Source: Isoetes taiwanensis (lineage: Eukaryota; Streptophyta; Lycopodiopsida; Isoetales; Isoetaceae). Taken from it: a stretch of 64,000 bases of DNA. The stretch lies in assembly GCA_021234155.1 (NCBI GenBank), contig JAJEKV010000052.1, positions 5,988,925 through 6,052,924 of the forward strand, written 5' to 3'. This document shows positions 25,465 through 36,857 of the stretch, one piece after another. The position numbers and the translations under genes were made by a program. Within the stretch, counting starts at the first letter, position 1. Each line of letters begins with the position of its first letter. A model generated the notes under the pieces. The model was not told where the DNA came from. It did not search any database and was given only the letters and a program-made list of their open reading frames with translations.

Positions 25465-27584
25465 GCAATTGACCTTGACAAAAGCACTACATCATCCGCA
25501 TATAGAAGTAAAAACACCACAAACCTCTCCAGAACCATACCATCCCAATCCTCTTGTTGATCTATGAATATCCCAAAAAGAGTGGGAGACATGGGGCACC
25601 CTTGTTTTACACCTACGTTGCTTACTACTGGTTCCTGGCCTTCTCTAAAATACGGAAAGGATAGCTGCACAAGTACCTTCTCGTATAGTATCTCGACTGC
25701 CTGCTTTAGCTCGTTTGGCACCCCCAGTTTTTCCATATGTTCCCACAAATTGTCTCTGTCCACCATGTTGAAAGCTTTTGTAAAGTCTACAAATAATATA
25801 TAAAGTGGTTTTCTTGTTTCTATAACTGTATCCATCATCGCTCTCAAAGTAACCAAGTGATCTGTAGTGGACCGTTTGGGTCTAAAACCCGCTTGTCCCA
25901 CAGCCCGTACACCCATGTCCTCTGCCCATCCGCTTAGTTTGCTATTAACCATAGTGGAAAAAAGCTTAGCATATAAGCTGCTGATCATAATCATCCTATA
26001 GTTGCTAGGATCTGATTTATCACCCGCTTTATGCAAAGGGAACAACCCGATTTATTTGCCAATCCCGTGGGAAGCCTTCTCTCAATACCATATTCATCAA
26101 TTTCAGCAATGTCTTGTGTATCTCCTCTCCGCACTTAAACATCTACGCAACCACCCCAAGTTATCTCCGTACTTTCCCATTTGCCAATGCTTCTAGCCCC
26201 CCCTGTATATCTTCCATTGTGAATTCCCATTCTACATTGAAATCTGCTAAGACAGTGTCTTTTATGCCTGGTACGTTGTATATTTTTTTAACTTGACTAA
26301 CTAATGGTTCTACCTCAAGCGGCTCACCTGTTCCATTCTTGGCTTAAGCCTTGCCCAAAATTTTAGGCTCTACCAAAGAAATCTCAATCGATAGATGTGC
26401 TTTTGGTATAAAAACTTTTTTTTTTTTTTCGCCAACTAGTAGCATATATTTCCCTCTTAGCCATGATTTTCTCCTCCCCCCTTGCATGCTTAAATTTTTG
26501 TGCGCTTTTGCTTTGCATTCCTCATCAAACCAGCTGTTGCACGGGAGCCCTTTCAACCTACGTTGGGAAACAAAACATTTTCTTGCAGCCCCTATTACCA
26601 ATTCAGTGAGGCTCACAGTAAGCTCTTCCACCTTCTCAGGCCAATCCTTGCACATGTCACAGGATTCACACACGGAGTTGTACTCCTCAGCTTTGTTATA
26701 CTGCATGTATATCTTCTTACCGGGCTGTCCACCACTTTTCTTGCGGTCTCTTGGCGTTTAATACACATGGTAACAAAGATAGGCACATGATCCCGATTAG
26801 TCCTTTCTTCACCAACGCCTACATCCGAAATAGTTCTCATTAATCTTGGGCTGGCTATCACCAAATCCACCACACTAGCACCTCTACAAGTGGGCTTCTT
26901 GGAGTTCCTCAGATTTTTTTTGGAGACCATTATAGATGACCATATCAAGTCCCCGCATATTTAGTACATGATTCCCTTGTGGTGTGGGCCACCTAATTCT
27001 ATCTGCTGACTCTCTATGCCACCCTAGTTCCTTCATCTCATTTCCATCATTCATTTCCATCCATAAAGGATCTCCTTCAATACTAGTCATTGCTTTGCTT
27101 GCTTCTACGTAGATCCCCGCCATTGAAGTCACCCATTAAGATCACTTCCCCCTATTGCATTAGCTTTAGAACATCTTGTTCTAGATCGAAAAAGGATCAT
27201 CCCTATCTATTTGCCCCGCTTATAAACCGGTGATTCTCGAGCGGTAGTAACACCCACCGCTATGTATATTTTATTCAAAGGTCCTAATATCTCAAGCCAT
27301 ATATATTGCAAAGATTTTATGCCATGTACTAACTGTATCATCCCTCTCAGCTCGTGTTTTATGTAACAAGCAATCCCACCGAATTCTTTAAGCCTCCAAT
27401 GCTTATGATACCATACTGAGTGAAGACATATAAAACCTGGAATGTCTAGTATCCCTTTTTCCTCATTTTCACATGTTTCTAACAGAAAGAAAACATCTAC
27501 TTGTTCAACAATGTCACTCATAGTTGCTACTTTAGTTGAGTTCAAGCTGTTTATGTTCCAGCATATAACCCTGATGGTCCCCAA
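25465..27584 (-). pseudogene. LINE-1 ORF2, endonuclease and first part of RT
   Basis: Starts four bases after the ORF1 stop with IRVICWNINSLN, the N-terminal motif of APE-type endonucleases. FFLLETCENEE, GGIACYIKHE, ARESPVYK and, in a shifted frame near 27140, MGDFNG (catalytic Asp/Asn motif) follow, then NRDHVPIFV near 26790 (catalytic His). After a degenerate linker, RT at 26045-25465 reads NYRMIMISSLYAKLFSTMV, QAGFRPKRSTTDHL, VDFTKAFNMVDR, VKQGCPMSPTLFGIFID and LLYADDVVLLS. Frameshifts between 27200 and 26050 break the frame. The 3' continuation lies at 20181-18995. Confidence 0.85.
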
Positions 27585-27587
27585 TTC

Positions 27588-28528
27588 CTATGCATCTTCT
27601 TCTATTATGACTCTTCCTCTGCGCCAACATGCTTTTTTGCCATTTTGTCTTGCCTCTTTGAAGATCTGGAGTTGTGCTTTGTACTCTTGCAGCTGGCTCT
27701 TAGTGAGATCATCGTTTATCCAGACATTTCTTTTCCCTTTCAGCAGCATTTTCTTTTTCAAAACACTGAGCTTATCCTCCCTGGACCTGAATCGAACTAT
27801 AATGTGCATGTTGCCACTGTTCGGCTTTCCTATGCGAAAAGCCTCAATCACTCCTGCGTCCATAATCTGAAGGTCCTGTTCACAGAAAGCCACAACTAGT
27901 TCTTTGGTCTCCTCCCCGGTTTCTTCGGCCATGCCCACAGTTCTCACATTCAATGCTTTTTCCTTCTTTTCTTGCTCTTCAATATACGCAAAAAGCTGAG
28001 TTCTTACTTCCAGAATAACTTCATTAGTTTCTAACATGCCTGTTGATCCATTGGCCTCATTATTCTGTCTCATCACTGACTGTTTGAATGTTTCCATTTC
28101 AGTTTTCATGCGTTCCTGGAAGCTTTCCAATTCAACTTTCATGGCCTCCTTGCATCTATCTATTTCATTCTGCATATGGGATAACAGAAAGGATTTAAGC
28201 TCATTTACCATACCTTGTACCGAGATCTCCATAGACATTTTCATGGACACTAAGGAATGATCCATTGCTCCGGCGATCCGCCATGGATTCTGCGTGTCTT
28301 GCTTGGTCGGTGCCTCTCGATGTTGTAAATGCAAAGGCACGGATCTCATGTTTTCCCTGTTCCAGCACCGATACCATCTGAGTCTTGTGCCTCTGATTTT
28401 GTGACAGAAAAGCTCGGGTCCCCTGTTTTCCCTGTTCTAGTACCGACAGCTCTCCCTGTTCCAGTGTTATCTGAGTCTGACGAAGATGACCCATCCTCCT
28501 CTTTTGTGTCGCGGCCTTCTTTTTTCTT
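27588..28528 (-). pseudogene. LINE-1 ORF1 (nucleic-acid-binding protein)
   Basis: The long frame from 28349 to 27588 has a Met/Glu/Lys-rich, probably coiled-coil region (about residues 40-90), a basic RNA-binding domain and a C-terminal motif NVWINDDLTKSQLQEYKAQL, then ARQNGKKACWRRGRVIIEE. The LINE-2 ORF1 keeps the same order (VEAFRVGKP, VWTNDDLTK). Upstream, in another frame near 28525, a Lys/Asp/Ser-rich start (KKEGRDTKEEDGSSSSDSDN) matches the acidic-basic N-terminus of the LINE-2 ORF1, so the true start is probably near 28528 with a frameshift about 28340. LINE ORF1 proteins package the RNA. No CCHC knuckles are visible. Confidence 0.75.
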
Positions 28529-28550
28529 AGAGAGAGAGAGATGAGAGAGA
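28529..28550 (+). repeat. short (AG)n at the LINE-2/LINE-1 junction
   Basis: AG-rich run separating the 3' end of LINE-2 from the 5' end of LINE-1, both minus strand. Confidence 0.9.
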
Positions 28551-28559
28551 TGAAATTAT

Positions 28560-30103
28560 ATTTATTAGGTCTGTGAGACCGCCAGGTCTATAAGACATCC
28601 AGTAAGTACATCAACTATACAACCATTCATCTAATGCATCCTCAATGGAAATGCATTAGTCCCTCCCTTTAACTCACTCAAATCAACTATATTCAATACC
28701 TTAAGTTTTTTCTCTCTACAATCCATTATATCCCCTACATATCGTCGCATAGTTATGCCCGAAAGGTCAAATAACTCGTAAGTATGTGCGCACGAATCTG
28801 ATGCTTTTCTCTGATACTTATATACACGGGGCAATGCAACAGAACATGTATTTCATCTTCAAGCTTGGAACTTCCACAGAGCTGACAGAGGCGTAACTCA
28901 TGTGGGATATTATTCCACCTGCCAACCTCAACCCCAAGTCTGTATGAGCTCAACCTAATTCTCCAAATAGCATGTCTATATCTGGTGTTTATGTGTTCCT
29001 CAAGATACTTATCTGTCTGCATACTAGGATTGACCTGATTTCTATAAAATTCTTTCTTCACTCCACCATCCCTCCAGCTGCATCAAAAAAAGCTTCCTGA
29101 TGCCCACTTTCTTATGTCATCTTTATTTGTTAGCAAATCCTGCATGTGCATTCCCCATTTTGCCATCCATAAATCCACCTCTGCAAACCAACCTTTAGCA
29201 CGAGTTTCCTCCAAAGCCACCCTGGTCAAATTGTTACTCAGCATGGTATATAAAATTTACACAAGGCCTCTGTTTCAAGTGTTAAAATTCTAGACTCAAT
29301 TATCATCATATTGTATGGCGTTTGCACCTTGACCCCTAGCTCTGTTTTAAGAAACCTTTTTTATACTTTTTCTACCCTTTTCCATGTATCAGAAGCTAAC
29401 CCAGATCCCCAAATTTCACAACCGTATAGTATAACAGATCTTACTAATATATTATATAGCATATTTTCTCATGCTGAAATTCCAAATTTTGGCCCTCACA
29501 CAATGGCGCTGCATTGCATATAAAGCTTTAAGTCCTGCATTAAGTTTCTGGTCTACCGCCTGGTTCCAATTGAGGCTTTTATCTACCACTTAACATGATC
29601 GACTTTGGATGCTCCAAAGACTACAACTTTTGTTTTAGATCCTTCTAGAGGTTCTACATAAAGGGTGCCCCCAAAATGCTATGTGAAAGCAAAATCACAT
29701 CATCCGCATATTGGAAAAGCAAAACCACATACCTAGATAGCGGTGTGCCATCCCACCATGTAGTTCAATCCAGTTTTCAAGCTGGTCTATGCAAATTCCA
29801 AACATCGTGGATGAGAGGGGGCACCCCTGCTTCACTTCCATGTTGCTTTCTACTTTTTGCTTCCCTACTGCACGTCTTAACTCTTGGTGTACATTTAACT
29901 CAACCAACCGATTCCATAAATGTTCCATGTTCATCGTATCAAAGGCTTTGCTAAAATCTACAAACACAGCATACAATGGTTTCTTTTTCCCAATAACCGA
30001 GTCTACCATAGCAGGCACTACCAATAAATGATCAATGGTGGATTTCTTAGGCCTAAATCCTGCCTGCCCCATTGCTCTAACATTCATCTCCTCTTCCCAT
30101 GCA
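28560..30103 (-). pseudogene. LINE-2 ORF2, RT core and C-terminal zinc-like domain
   Basis: At 30087-29695 RT reads MGQAGFRPKKSTIDHL, YAVFVDFSKAFDTMNMEHLW and VKQGCPLSSTMFGICIDQLE. The YADD region near 29690 is degenerate. At 29061-28753 the C-terminal domain reads RHAIWRIRLSSYRLGVEVGR, then CQLCGSSKLEDEIHVLLHC, a C-x2-C-x10-H-x4-C arrangement like the C-terminal zinc motif of many non-LTR elements. It ends with the ELFDLSG region and a short 3' UTR. The stretch between 29690 and 29070 keeps only patchy similarity. Confidence 0.85.
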
Positions 30104-32461
30104 TTTTTTTTTGTGAGGGCAAGGTTTTTTTAAATATCTACATCAGGTAAGTATATCCTGGTCGATATACCAAAAAACATAGAATGAGATCCCGAGAGAT
30201 CATATCCATCATGTCGAAAAGAAAAAACATGATCCTTATAAAATGGAACCATGTATCATGTAAGGCAACAAAAGGATCTAAAAAGGGATAATAAGAGTCA
30301 ACATAATATGTTTTTAGACTATTCCAAAACAATAGCATTTCTATTATGCAGCATTGAGAAGATCTTGAATGGTAAGATCTGCAATTTTTTGTTTCCCGAA
30401 CATGTTCAGCATCATATCCAAATCATCACTGGAATAGTTTGTGAAATCCAGTAAGAGCACGACGTGTGCCTCTCTTTTCTGCTGCCACATATGGAACGTA
30501 TTCAAGCTTCAAGCCCATTATACCTCCAGATTTCCTTCCTCTTTAGCAACCTTTTGATGGCTAAAGTATGTATCATTTCTTCTTCTTCAGTTGGATGAAA
30601 AGGTATTCCATCTCTGCTTTGGATAATCTAGTATCCTCATCATCCAAATTCTCGGCTATTCCCATCTCCCTGGTTGGGCTCCCAGCTCTATTGAGTCTCT
30701 TCATAACATCTCACTACAAGAGAAGGGGTTCATTAGTGTCATTAGTTGTATCAATATTTGGCCTAAAATGGCAACTCGAATTTTTTATATAACTGACGCT
30801 ATGGGTGAGGCGACCCGGTGACACAAATGTGGCAATGAGAAAGCCATAAATAATGTCAGCATGTTTGTCACTTATGACGTCAATGGCAATGTCACCTTTG
30901 GTGTCAAATATTGTGTTATAACTTTTGTCACCTACAATGCCATCGATCCGAGCCCTCGGATCGACATTCTAGAAGGAGCGAGCATGCATGTCTTGCATGC
31001 ATGCATGCCTTCTCTGGGAGATCGCTATATTAGGTGGGGTTCTTCATCAACGTCTCATCGGCGCTTCCTCTTCTCTCTCAGCAGTAACCTATTTTCTATT
31101 TCTTGAAATCATGCCGGGGAGGGGCTTCTCCTTGCTTGGATTGACCAGTTTGGCGTTTCTTTCATGTTGTGGCATGTCCTTTCTCGGCCTTGCCTCTTCT
31201 TTAGCCATAATATTTTGATCTTCATCCTCGATCCCGTTTTGATATGGAAGTTCTCTTCTATTGGAGGTTTTTGTCGTTTCATGTGAGCTCCTTCTAGAAT
31301 GCCATCATCCGAGCCCCTCGGATCGACATTTCCGAAGGAGCGAAGCATGCATGTCTTCATGCATGCATGCCTTCTCCGAGAGATTGCTATATTAGGCGGG
31401 ATTCTTCATCAACGCCTCATCGGCTTCCTCTTCTCTCTCGGCGAAGAACCTATTCTCTGTTTCTTGAAACCCACCCTCCCCCCTTAATTGTTTAATGTAT
31501 TTGTCGCTCGGCATCGTGACCAACCCTCTATTTGAAGAGGTTTTATTTTGTTGTCGCGGCATGCGTGATCAGCCCCTCCACTTTGGGAGGTTTGTTTTGT
31601 CACATTTGTTCTCGTGTTGGTGTTGTGTGTTATAAGGGTTGGCGGCGGCGGTTTTGACTTCTCCATTCGTGGGTTTTTGGGAGCCAATTCTCAAATTTTA
31701 CGTTTGTCCAAGCCCTTGCTGCGGCTTATCACTAGGGTTTTCCTCGAAAACCCGAAGGGCGGGCTTTTTTAATCCCGGTGATAAGCTTTGGCGGCCCACA
31801 AACAAACATCTATTAGTATTGTATTTCATGGGGTCCAAGTTGTATAATTGGGCGTTCCTTTATTTTCTTCATGGGTAGTTCGTAATGCTGCCACCCACTA
31901 TCCACCATTGTAGAAAATCTGGCGAGATGAATGAGAAGCCTATCTAGGGGCTTTTGTCGCTTTTCATCTCGAGCTCCTTCTACAATGCCACCTTTAATGT
32001 CAAATACATAAAACTACATCGAAATAGTTAGTTTGAGAACATAAAATTTATGTAAATCTTAGAAGGTTCCTATACTATTCCATTCCGAAGTCATATTTTT
32101 CCCCTTAACAATTTTATGAGCTATGGCTGATATCCGAATGAGATCCAAGAATGTTCTTTTCATCCATATCAACGAGGGTGGGGTGCCATCACCACCCCCG
32201 TTCTGATAACCAATGGCCCCAATGACTAAGAGTTCCCCAGTGGTGTTGATTAATTTATTTCCTGCTTTCAAAATACTGGGTAAATTGATCTCATTTGAAG
32301 CTCCTTTATTAACCTGTGAGGCCCAACTCCAAAAATCCAGCAGCCATGGGCATGTAAAGACATGGTTAGAATTTTTCACTTCAACATAACTGACAATGAC
32401 TGGAAACACTTGAATCATATTTGGATCTATTTAAATTAGTGGCTAGACTCTGGTATATTGC
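30104..32461 (-). mobile_element. insertion in LINE-2 RT, probably an L1-type LINE plus other DNA
   Basis: LINE-2 RT is cut between KIS(A) at about 32465 and the continuation WEEEMNVRAMGQ at 30100. TGCA is present at both borders (30100-30103 and 32462-32465). The left border starts with a T-run of about 10, which on the minus strand would be a poly(A) tail. At the far end, 32418-32059 (-) encodes HVFTCPWLLDFWSWASQVN and later KRTFLDLIRISAIAHKIVKG, resembling the end of plant L1 ORF2 (zinc-binding RT domain). These support a minus-strand 5'-truncated L1. The middle (30800-32030) is not L1-like and contains the duplication described separately. Confidence 0.5.
30937..31440 (+). repeat. direct duplication (period 362 bp) with hairpins
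   Basis: About 145 bp starting at 30937 recurs at 31299 with roughly 10% differences. Each copy starts with a palindrome (ATCCGAG, 2-3 C, CTCGGAT), followed by GCATGCATG runs and a TTCTTCATCAACG block. A shorter related piece occurs near 31965 (CTTCTACAATGCCACC). This could be a diverged DNA-transposon pair. Confidence 0.75.
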
Positions 32462-32772
32462 TGCACTAATTTTAGAGTCTAGAATAGTAGCAAAAAGTTT
32501 AGCATAAAAGCTGCCAATCAAAATCATACAACAGTTATGCGAATCTGATTCATCGTCTGCCTTATAAAGTGGAACTACTACTCTATTAAGCTGCCACTCA
32601 GCTGGAAATCCCTCTCTCATTACTGTATTGAACAAGTTTAGTAACGCATCTGCTACTCCATCACCTATCCACTTAAACATCTTGCTACAAGGCAATTAGC
32701 ATCAGTAGCCTTGTTGTTGCATAATTTCTGAAGTCCCCCAACTATGTCATATGTGTGATGTTCAAATGTTCA
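32462..32772 (-). pseudogene. LINE-2 ORF2, RT finger segment
   Basis: Minus strand: YDIVGGLQKL near 32760, then LLNLFNTVMREGFPAEWQLN, VVVPLYKADDESDSHNCCMI and LIGSFYAKLFATILDSKIS. It aligns with the LINE-1 RT blocks (GGLEALAN, MNMVLREGFPRDWQINR, NYRMIMISSLYAKLFSTMV). The last residues join those at 30103 once the insertion is removed. Confidence 0.85.
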
Positions 32773-34074
32773 TATTCGTGCAGTCCATCGGTAGGCTCGG
32801 ACCGTTGGATGTCTGTTTCGGACGATCCCAACCATCACTAGACGCAACTCATTTTTTAGTAAGTTTTAGTTAACTCTCAGTTTCAAATACACAATTAACC
32901 CAAAGGTTGTGAGGTGCATTGTACATGTGTATGGTACACATATATTGGCATATGTATTTGGGGCTCCTCGCCAGCCATTGGACGCCCTGCACGAATATCA
33001 ACAAAAACAATTGGGGGGTCGGGGGAGTTTAATTTAATAGTTCAATTTCTTAATATGTTTGATGCCCCTTTCAATGGCTTGATGTGCTATATTAATATAT
33101 TTTTATTAATCATAATCTGTACGAAATGAATATAAATGTTGTATGAAATATGTGTTAACGTTGTATGAAATGTGTACGAAAAAAAAAAAAAAAAAAAAAA
33201 AAAAAAGATGGCCTAGGGGTGTGCATGGGTCCAATTTTTGTTTTTTGGCCCTTTTGGGATGTAAGGGTGGTTCTATATAACACGAGCTCCATGCTTAGAA
33301 AATGTTGCAATGGAACTGCATGGAAAATGGGTCATGGGGTATGAAATAATATAATACAGTAAAGAACATGGAAAATCGTATGTTGTAGAATAAAAGAAGT
33401 GTAAATATCTCTAATCGAGCGCACCTTCTTCTTTGATAGGTCACCTTGTAGCCTCAAATACCTTAGAAATATACCATGGCCTCTCAGGCCATTGAAATAT
33501 ATTTAGAGTCGAAGGCAATCTTGTAGCAAGTAATAAAAATAAAACAAAGATAGATGAATTTTTATGTCCATGTAACAATCATGAATCTTACGCTTACATT
33601 ACAAATTGACAAACAAATATGTAAACAATAATAAAATGTATGCCAATATGCATAATAATATTATTATGTATTCGGGATACAAATTGGAATTACATTTCAA
33701 AATATCTTAAAAATAAGTTTGTCCATTGGCAGCAAGTTAGCTTATTATAACTTGCAACTTTGATCTCCTGTGGAATAACCCTTGCCCAACACGCAAATCA
33801 CAAGTATGCAATCATACAACTTGGAAAAACTTACTTCAAAGCTTTCTTTAGGTGGATACACACGACGAAGAGGATTGCAAATTATGCTTTGAGAGGTATA
33901 TCTTGCTGTTCTTCTTTGAAGGACTATAATACAAGCAAAAGCAACGAGATTCTCATGAACATAGTACTGGACCTTGCTGCCTGCATGAACACAGTATCAC
34001 AGCTTGATACTGGAGCATAATAAGCTATATCGGTATGAACTGTGGATTTGTGAATTCTAGCTCTCATACAAACA
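32773..34074. mobile_element. unidentified insertion in LINE-2 with a 26-nt A-run
   Basis: LINE-2 similarity is lost between about 32773 and 34074. The segment holds a pure A-run at about 33181-33206, preceded by TTGTATGAAAT repeats. This would fit the 3' end of a plus-strand SINE or other retroposon of roughly 430 bp, followed by unrelated AT-rich DNA. No coding domain, TIR or clear target duplication is seen. The LINE piece between RT fingers and linker is also partly missing here. Confidence 0.4.
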
Positions 34075-34496
34075 AAGCTAATCTGCAAATTTACCGTGAA
34101 GATGCAACTCCGTGACCATTTGCATATGTTTTTGATGTAAACACCTCCTTCTCTTCCCCTTGGTCAGCCTAATATATCTCTCTCTTTCCTTACTCTTTTC
34201 TTGTCCCCTAGCATTTTTAAATTTTTGTCTCTGTTGCTTACACTCGGAATCGAACCGCCATTGCAAGGCAATCCTTTCCTCTGTCTATCTATGATAATTT
34301 GCTAAATTTCTGAGTACACTACTATTTTTGGTTGCTTTTTGTGGCCAAGATACCAAAGGAATTTTCTGGTCACAAATTTGTTTATAGACATTCGCCTTCT
34401 CATACCTCATAGCAAGCTTGTGGAGAAAATCTATTACCTTAGCATGTATGGGTTCAACAAATATTGGAACATGGTTAGATTCTATTGTGCTATCTC
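34075..34496 (-). pseudogene. LINE-2 ORF2, endonuclease end and linker
   Basis: Minus strand: NHVPIFV near 34480 (His of the endonuclease SDHxP-type motif, matching NRDHVPIFV in LINE-1), then WPQKATKNSSVL, and QWRFDSECKQQRQKFKNARG followed by KGKRRRCLHQKH. The latter corresponds to WFDEECKAKAHK and KKKVFIPKAH in LINE-1. It ends at the ATCTC target duplication of Copia-2 (34492-34496). Confidence 0.8.
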
Positions 34497-35155
34497 TGTT
34501 GATTTTTTCTTTACCTCGTTAGACCACTTAAGAATCAACCTAGACCTTAAGTGATTTAATTACCTTATATCATAGACAACCTTGAGCTATTCAAGTTTTA
34601 ACCATAGACATAATTTCCCCCTCAAGATAAACTATCATGAATTTCTAGTATACAAGTTTACAAGGTAATGGCCTCTTTGAAAAACACTGTAGCTCGGGCT
34701 ATGACCAATTCACTGTAGCATCGCTGACCACATCTTCAGATGTACATTCCGGCACGCCACCTTCTTCGTATCCCCCTGTCTTCTTATGTATATAGCTGAT
34801 CCGGCGGTTATGGAGCTGGATAAACTTTCCTTCCTACAAATCCGACTGCACCCATATATCCCACAGGCCAAATAGTCCTTTGAGCTTCTGCTCGAATTAT
34901 CCCACATGCTCCACTTGACATTTCAGCTCCATGAACCATTGAACCTTATCTCCATTTTAATTATTCAATTTCATTCAAACAACCAACACTAAGTTCACGC
35001 ACCACAACTCAGCTTACACAAGGGGAGCCACAATATGGTCCCTAATCCCCTTGCTTATAGAACCTGCTAATCTATGAAGATCTTGTCTGTCAGTCTGTTC
35101 TGCTACACAGTATCAACATTCATCCACAAATATCACATGATCTCAATTCTCAACA
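34497..35155 (-). repeat. Copia-2 3' LTR
   Basis: 659 bp. On the minus strand it is preceded by the polypurine tract GAAGGGGGAA (35165-35156). The pol stop codon lies inside the LTR (MKGEC, then TGA at the LTR start). Confidence 0.95.
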
Positions 35156-36857
35156 TTCCCCCTTCATGTGATATTTCACATCATTACATTCTAATAATGT
35201 TCTTAATTCCTGAAACCTGGATGTTGGTAAGGCTTTAGTGAGAATGTCTGCCCTTTGATCTGTAGTGCTAATATATGTCAAATGAACTTGATTTTTCTTT
35301 ACCATATCTCTGATAAAGTGAACCTCCATGTCTATGTGCTTTGACCTTTCATGTAAAATAGGGTTTTTTGTCATGGCAATACAACTTGTATTGTCACAAT
35401 AAATAATAGTTGGTCCTATTTGATCAAAGCCTAATTCTGTCATAAGTCTCCTCTCCCAAATCACTTCTTTAGTCAGCAAGGCTGCTGAATTATACTCAGC
35501 TTCTGCACTAGATAGTGCAATACTTCCCTGTTTTTTACATTTCCAAGCCACTGGAGCACCACCTAATAGAATGATATATCCTGAGGTTGACTTTCTTTTA
35601 TCTAAATCCCCTCCCCAGTCAGCATCACAGAAAGCTTGTAGCTGCAGGTCAGCTTCATTAAACAAAATACCAAAATGAATTGTACCCTTCAAATATTTCA
35701 AAACTCGTTTTGCTGCATTCCAATGTGCTTTTCCTGGCTTGTTGTTATACCTGCTTAAAATATTAACTGCAAAAGCAATGTCAGGTCTAGTGCAATTAGC
35801 CACATATGATAAACAACCAATTAAACTTCTATATGGTATCCTCTCCATTTGCTTTGCTTCACATTCATTTCTTGGACTCATCTCTGCAGATATTTTATGA
35901 CCTGGAACTATAGGAGTACTTGCTTCATGGCATTCTTCCATATGAAATTTCCTGAGCATATTTTCAATATGTCCTTGCTGACTTAATGCCAATCTTCTGT
36001 TTTTTCTATCTCTGTGTACATCAATACCCAAAAACCTTTTGAGTTCCCCAAGATCACTCATTTGAAACCGTTTCTTTAAAATATTTTTACAATGACTCAA
36101 TACTTCCTTGTCATTTGATACCATGATGTTGTCATCAACATATAGAGCAATTATACACCATTTACCTCCCATGGTAAACCTGTAAATATTTCCATCATTA
36201 TTAAGCTTTTCAAAACCTTGTTCTAATAAATATCCGTCCATACACTTATACCATTCTCTTGGAGATTGTCTAAGACCATATAATTTTGCTTCTATTCAAA
36301 TTTCCAAACCTTTCCCTCTTCTTCTTCAAAACCGTATGTGTCTGAGATATATTTCTTCTTCTTCTAGCTTAGCATTCAAAAAAGTCAGACTTACATCCAT
36401 ATGGTGTAACTCATAATCCTGTGGCATTTGCAATGGCTAATAACATCCTCAAACTATTTATTTTTACCAAGGGTGAGAAAGTCTCATCAAAATCCTCACC
36501 TCTTTTTTGTGTAAAACCTTGTGCTACAAGTCTAGCCTTAAACTTTTTTGTTTTCTTATCAATTCCTGGTTTTATACGAAATATCCATTTGCTGCCCACT
36601 ATATTCTTATCTCCAGGAATGTCTACTACTGTGTATGTGTTTGTTCTTCTAAAAGATCCCATTTCTTCTTTCATTGCATTAAGCCAGCTTGTTGCATTGC
36701 AGTCTTGAATAGCTTCAGCATAATTTTGAGGAGTTTTATCTGTTTCAAGAATAAGGATATCAAACAAGGTGTTAATTTCTCCTACATCGATCTCCGACCC
36801 TTTTGCTTCTTCCACCTTCCTGCTCGCCATGTAATTCCAACTTACATTTGGCTTCAT
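35150..36857 (-). pseudogene. Copia-2 reverse transcriptase and RNase H
   Basis: RT begins WLNAMKEEMGSFRRTNTY (about 36690), then VGSKWIFRIKPG, KARLVAQGFTQKRGEDFDET and FSPLVKINSLRMLLAI. Frameshifts near 36415 and 36295 split off LHHMDVSLTFLNAKLEEE (catalytic Asp). The long frame 36241-35150 follows with LYVDDNIMVS (catalytic YVDD), RFLGIDVHRD, YRSLIGCLSYVANCTRPDIA, then RNase H with FCDADWGGD, RKSTSGYIILLGGAPVAWKC, ALSSAEAEY and ADILTKALP. RNase H catalytic Asp, Glu and Asp are present. The 363-residue frame is uninterrupted, so decay is slight. Confidence 0.95.

Noticed and set aside
33181-33206. A-run as the end of a processed pseudogene
   Set aside because: No coding similarity upstream. 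A SINE or other retroposon tail is equally possible.
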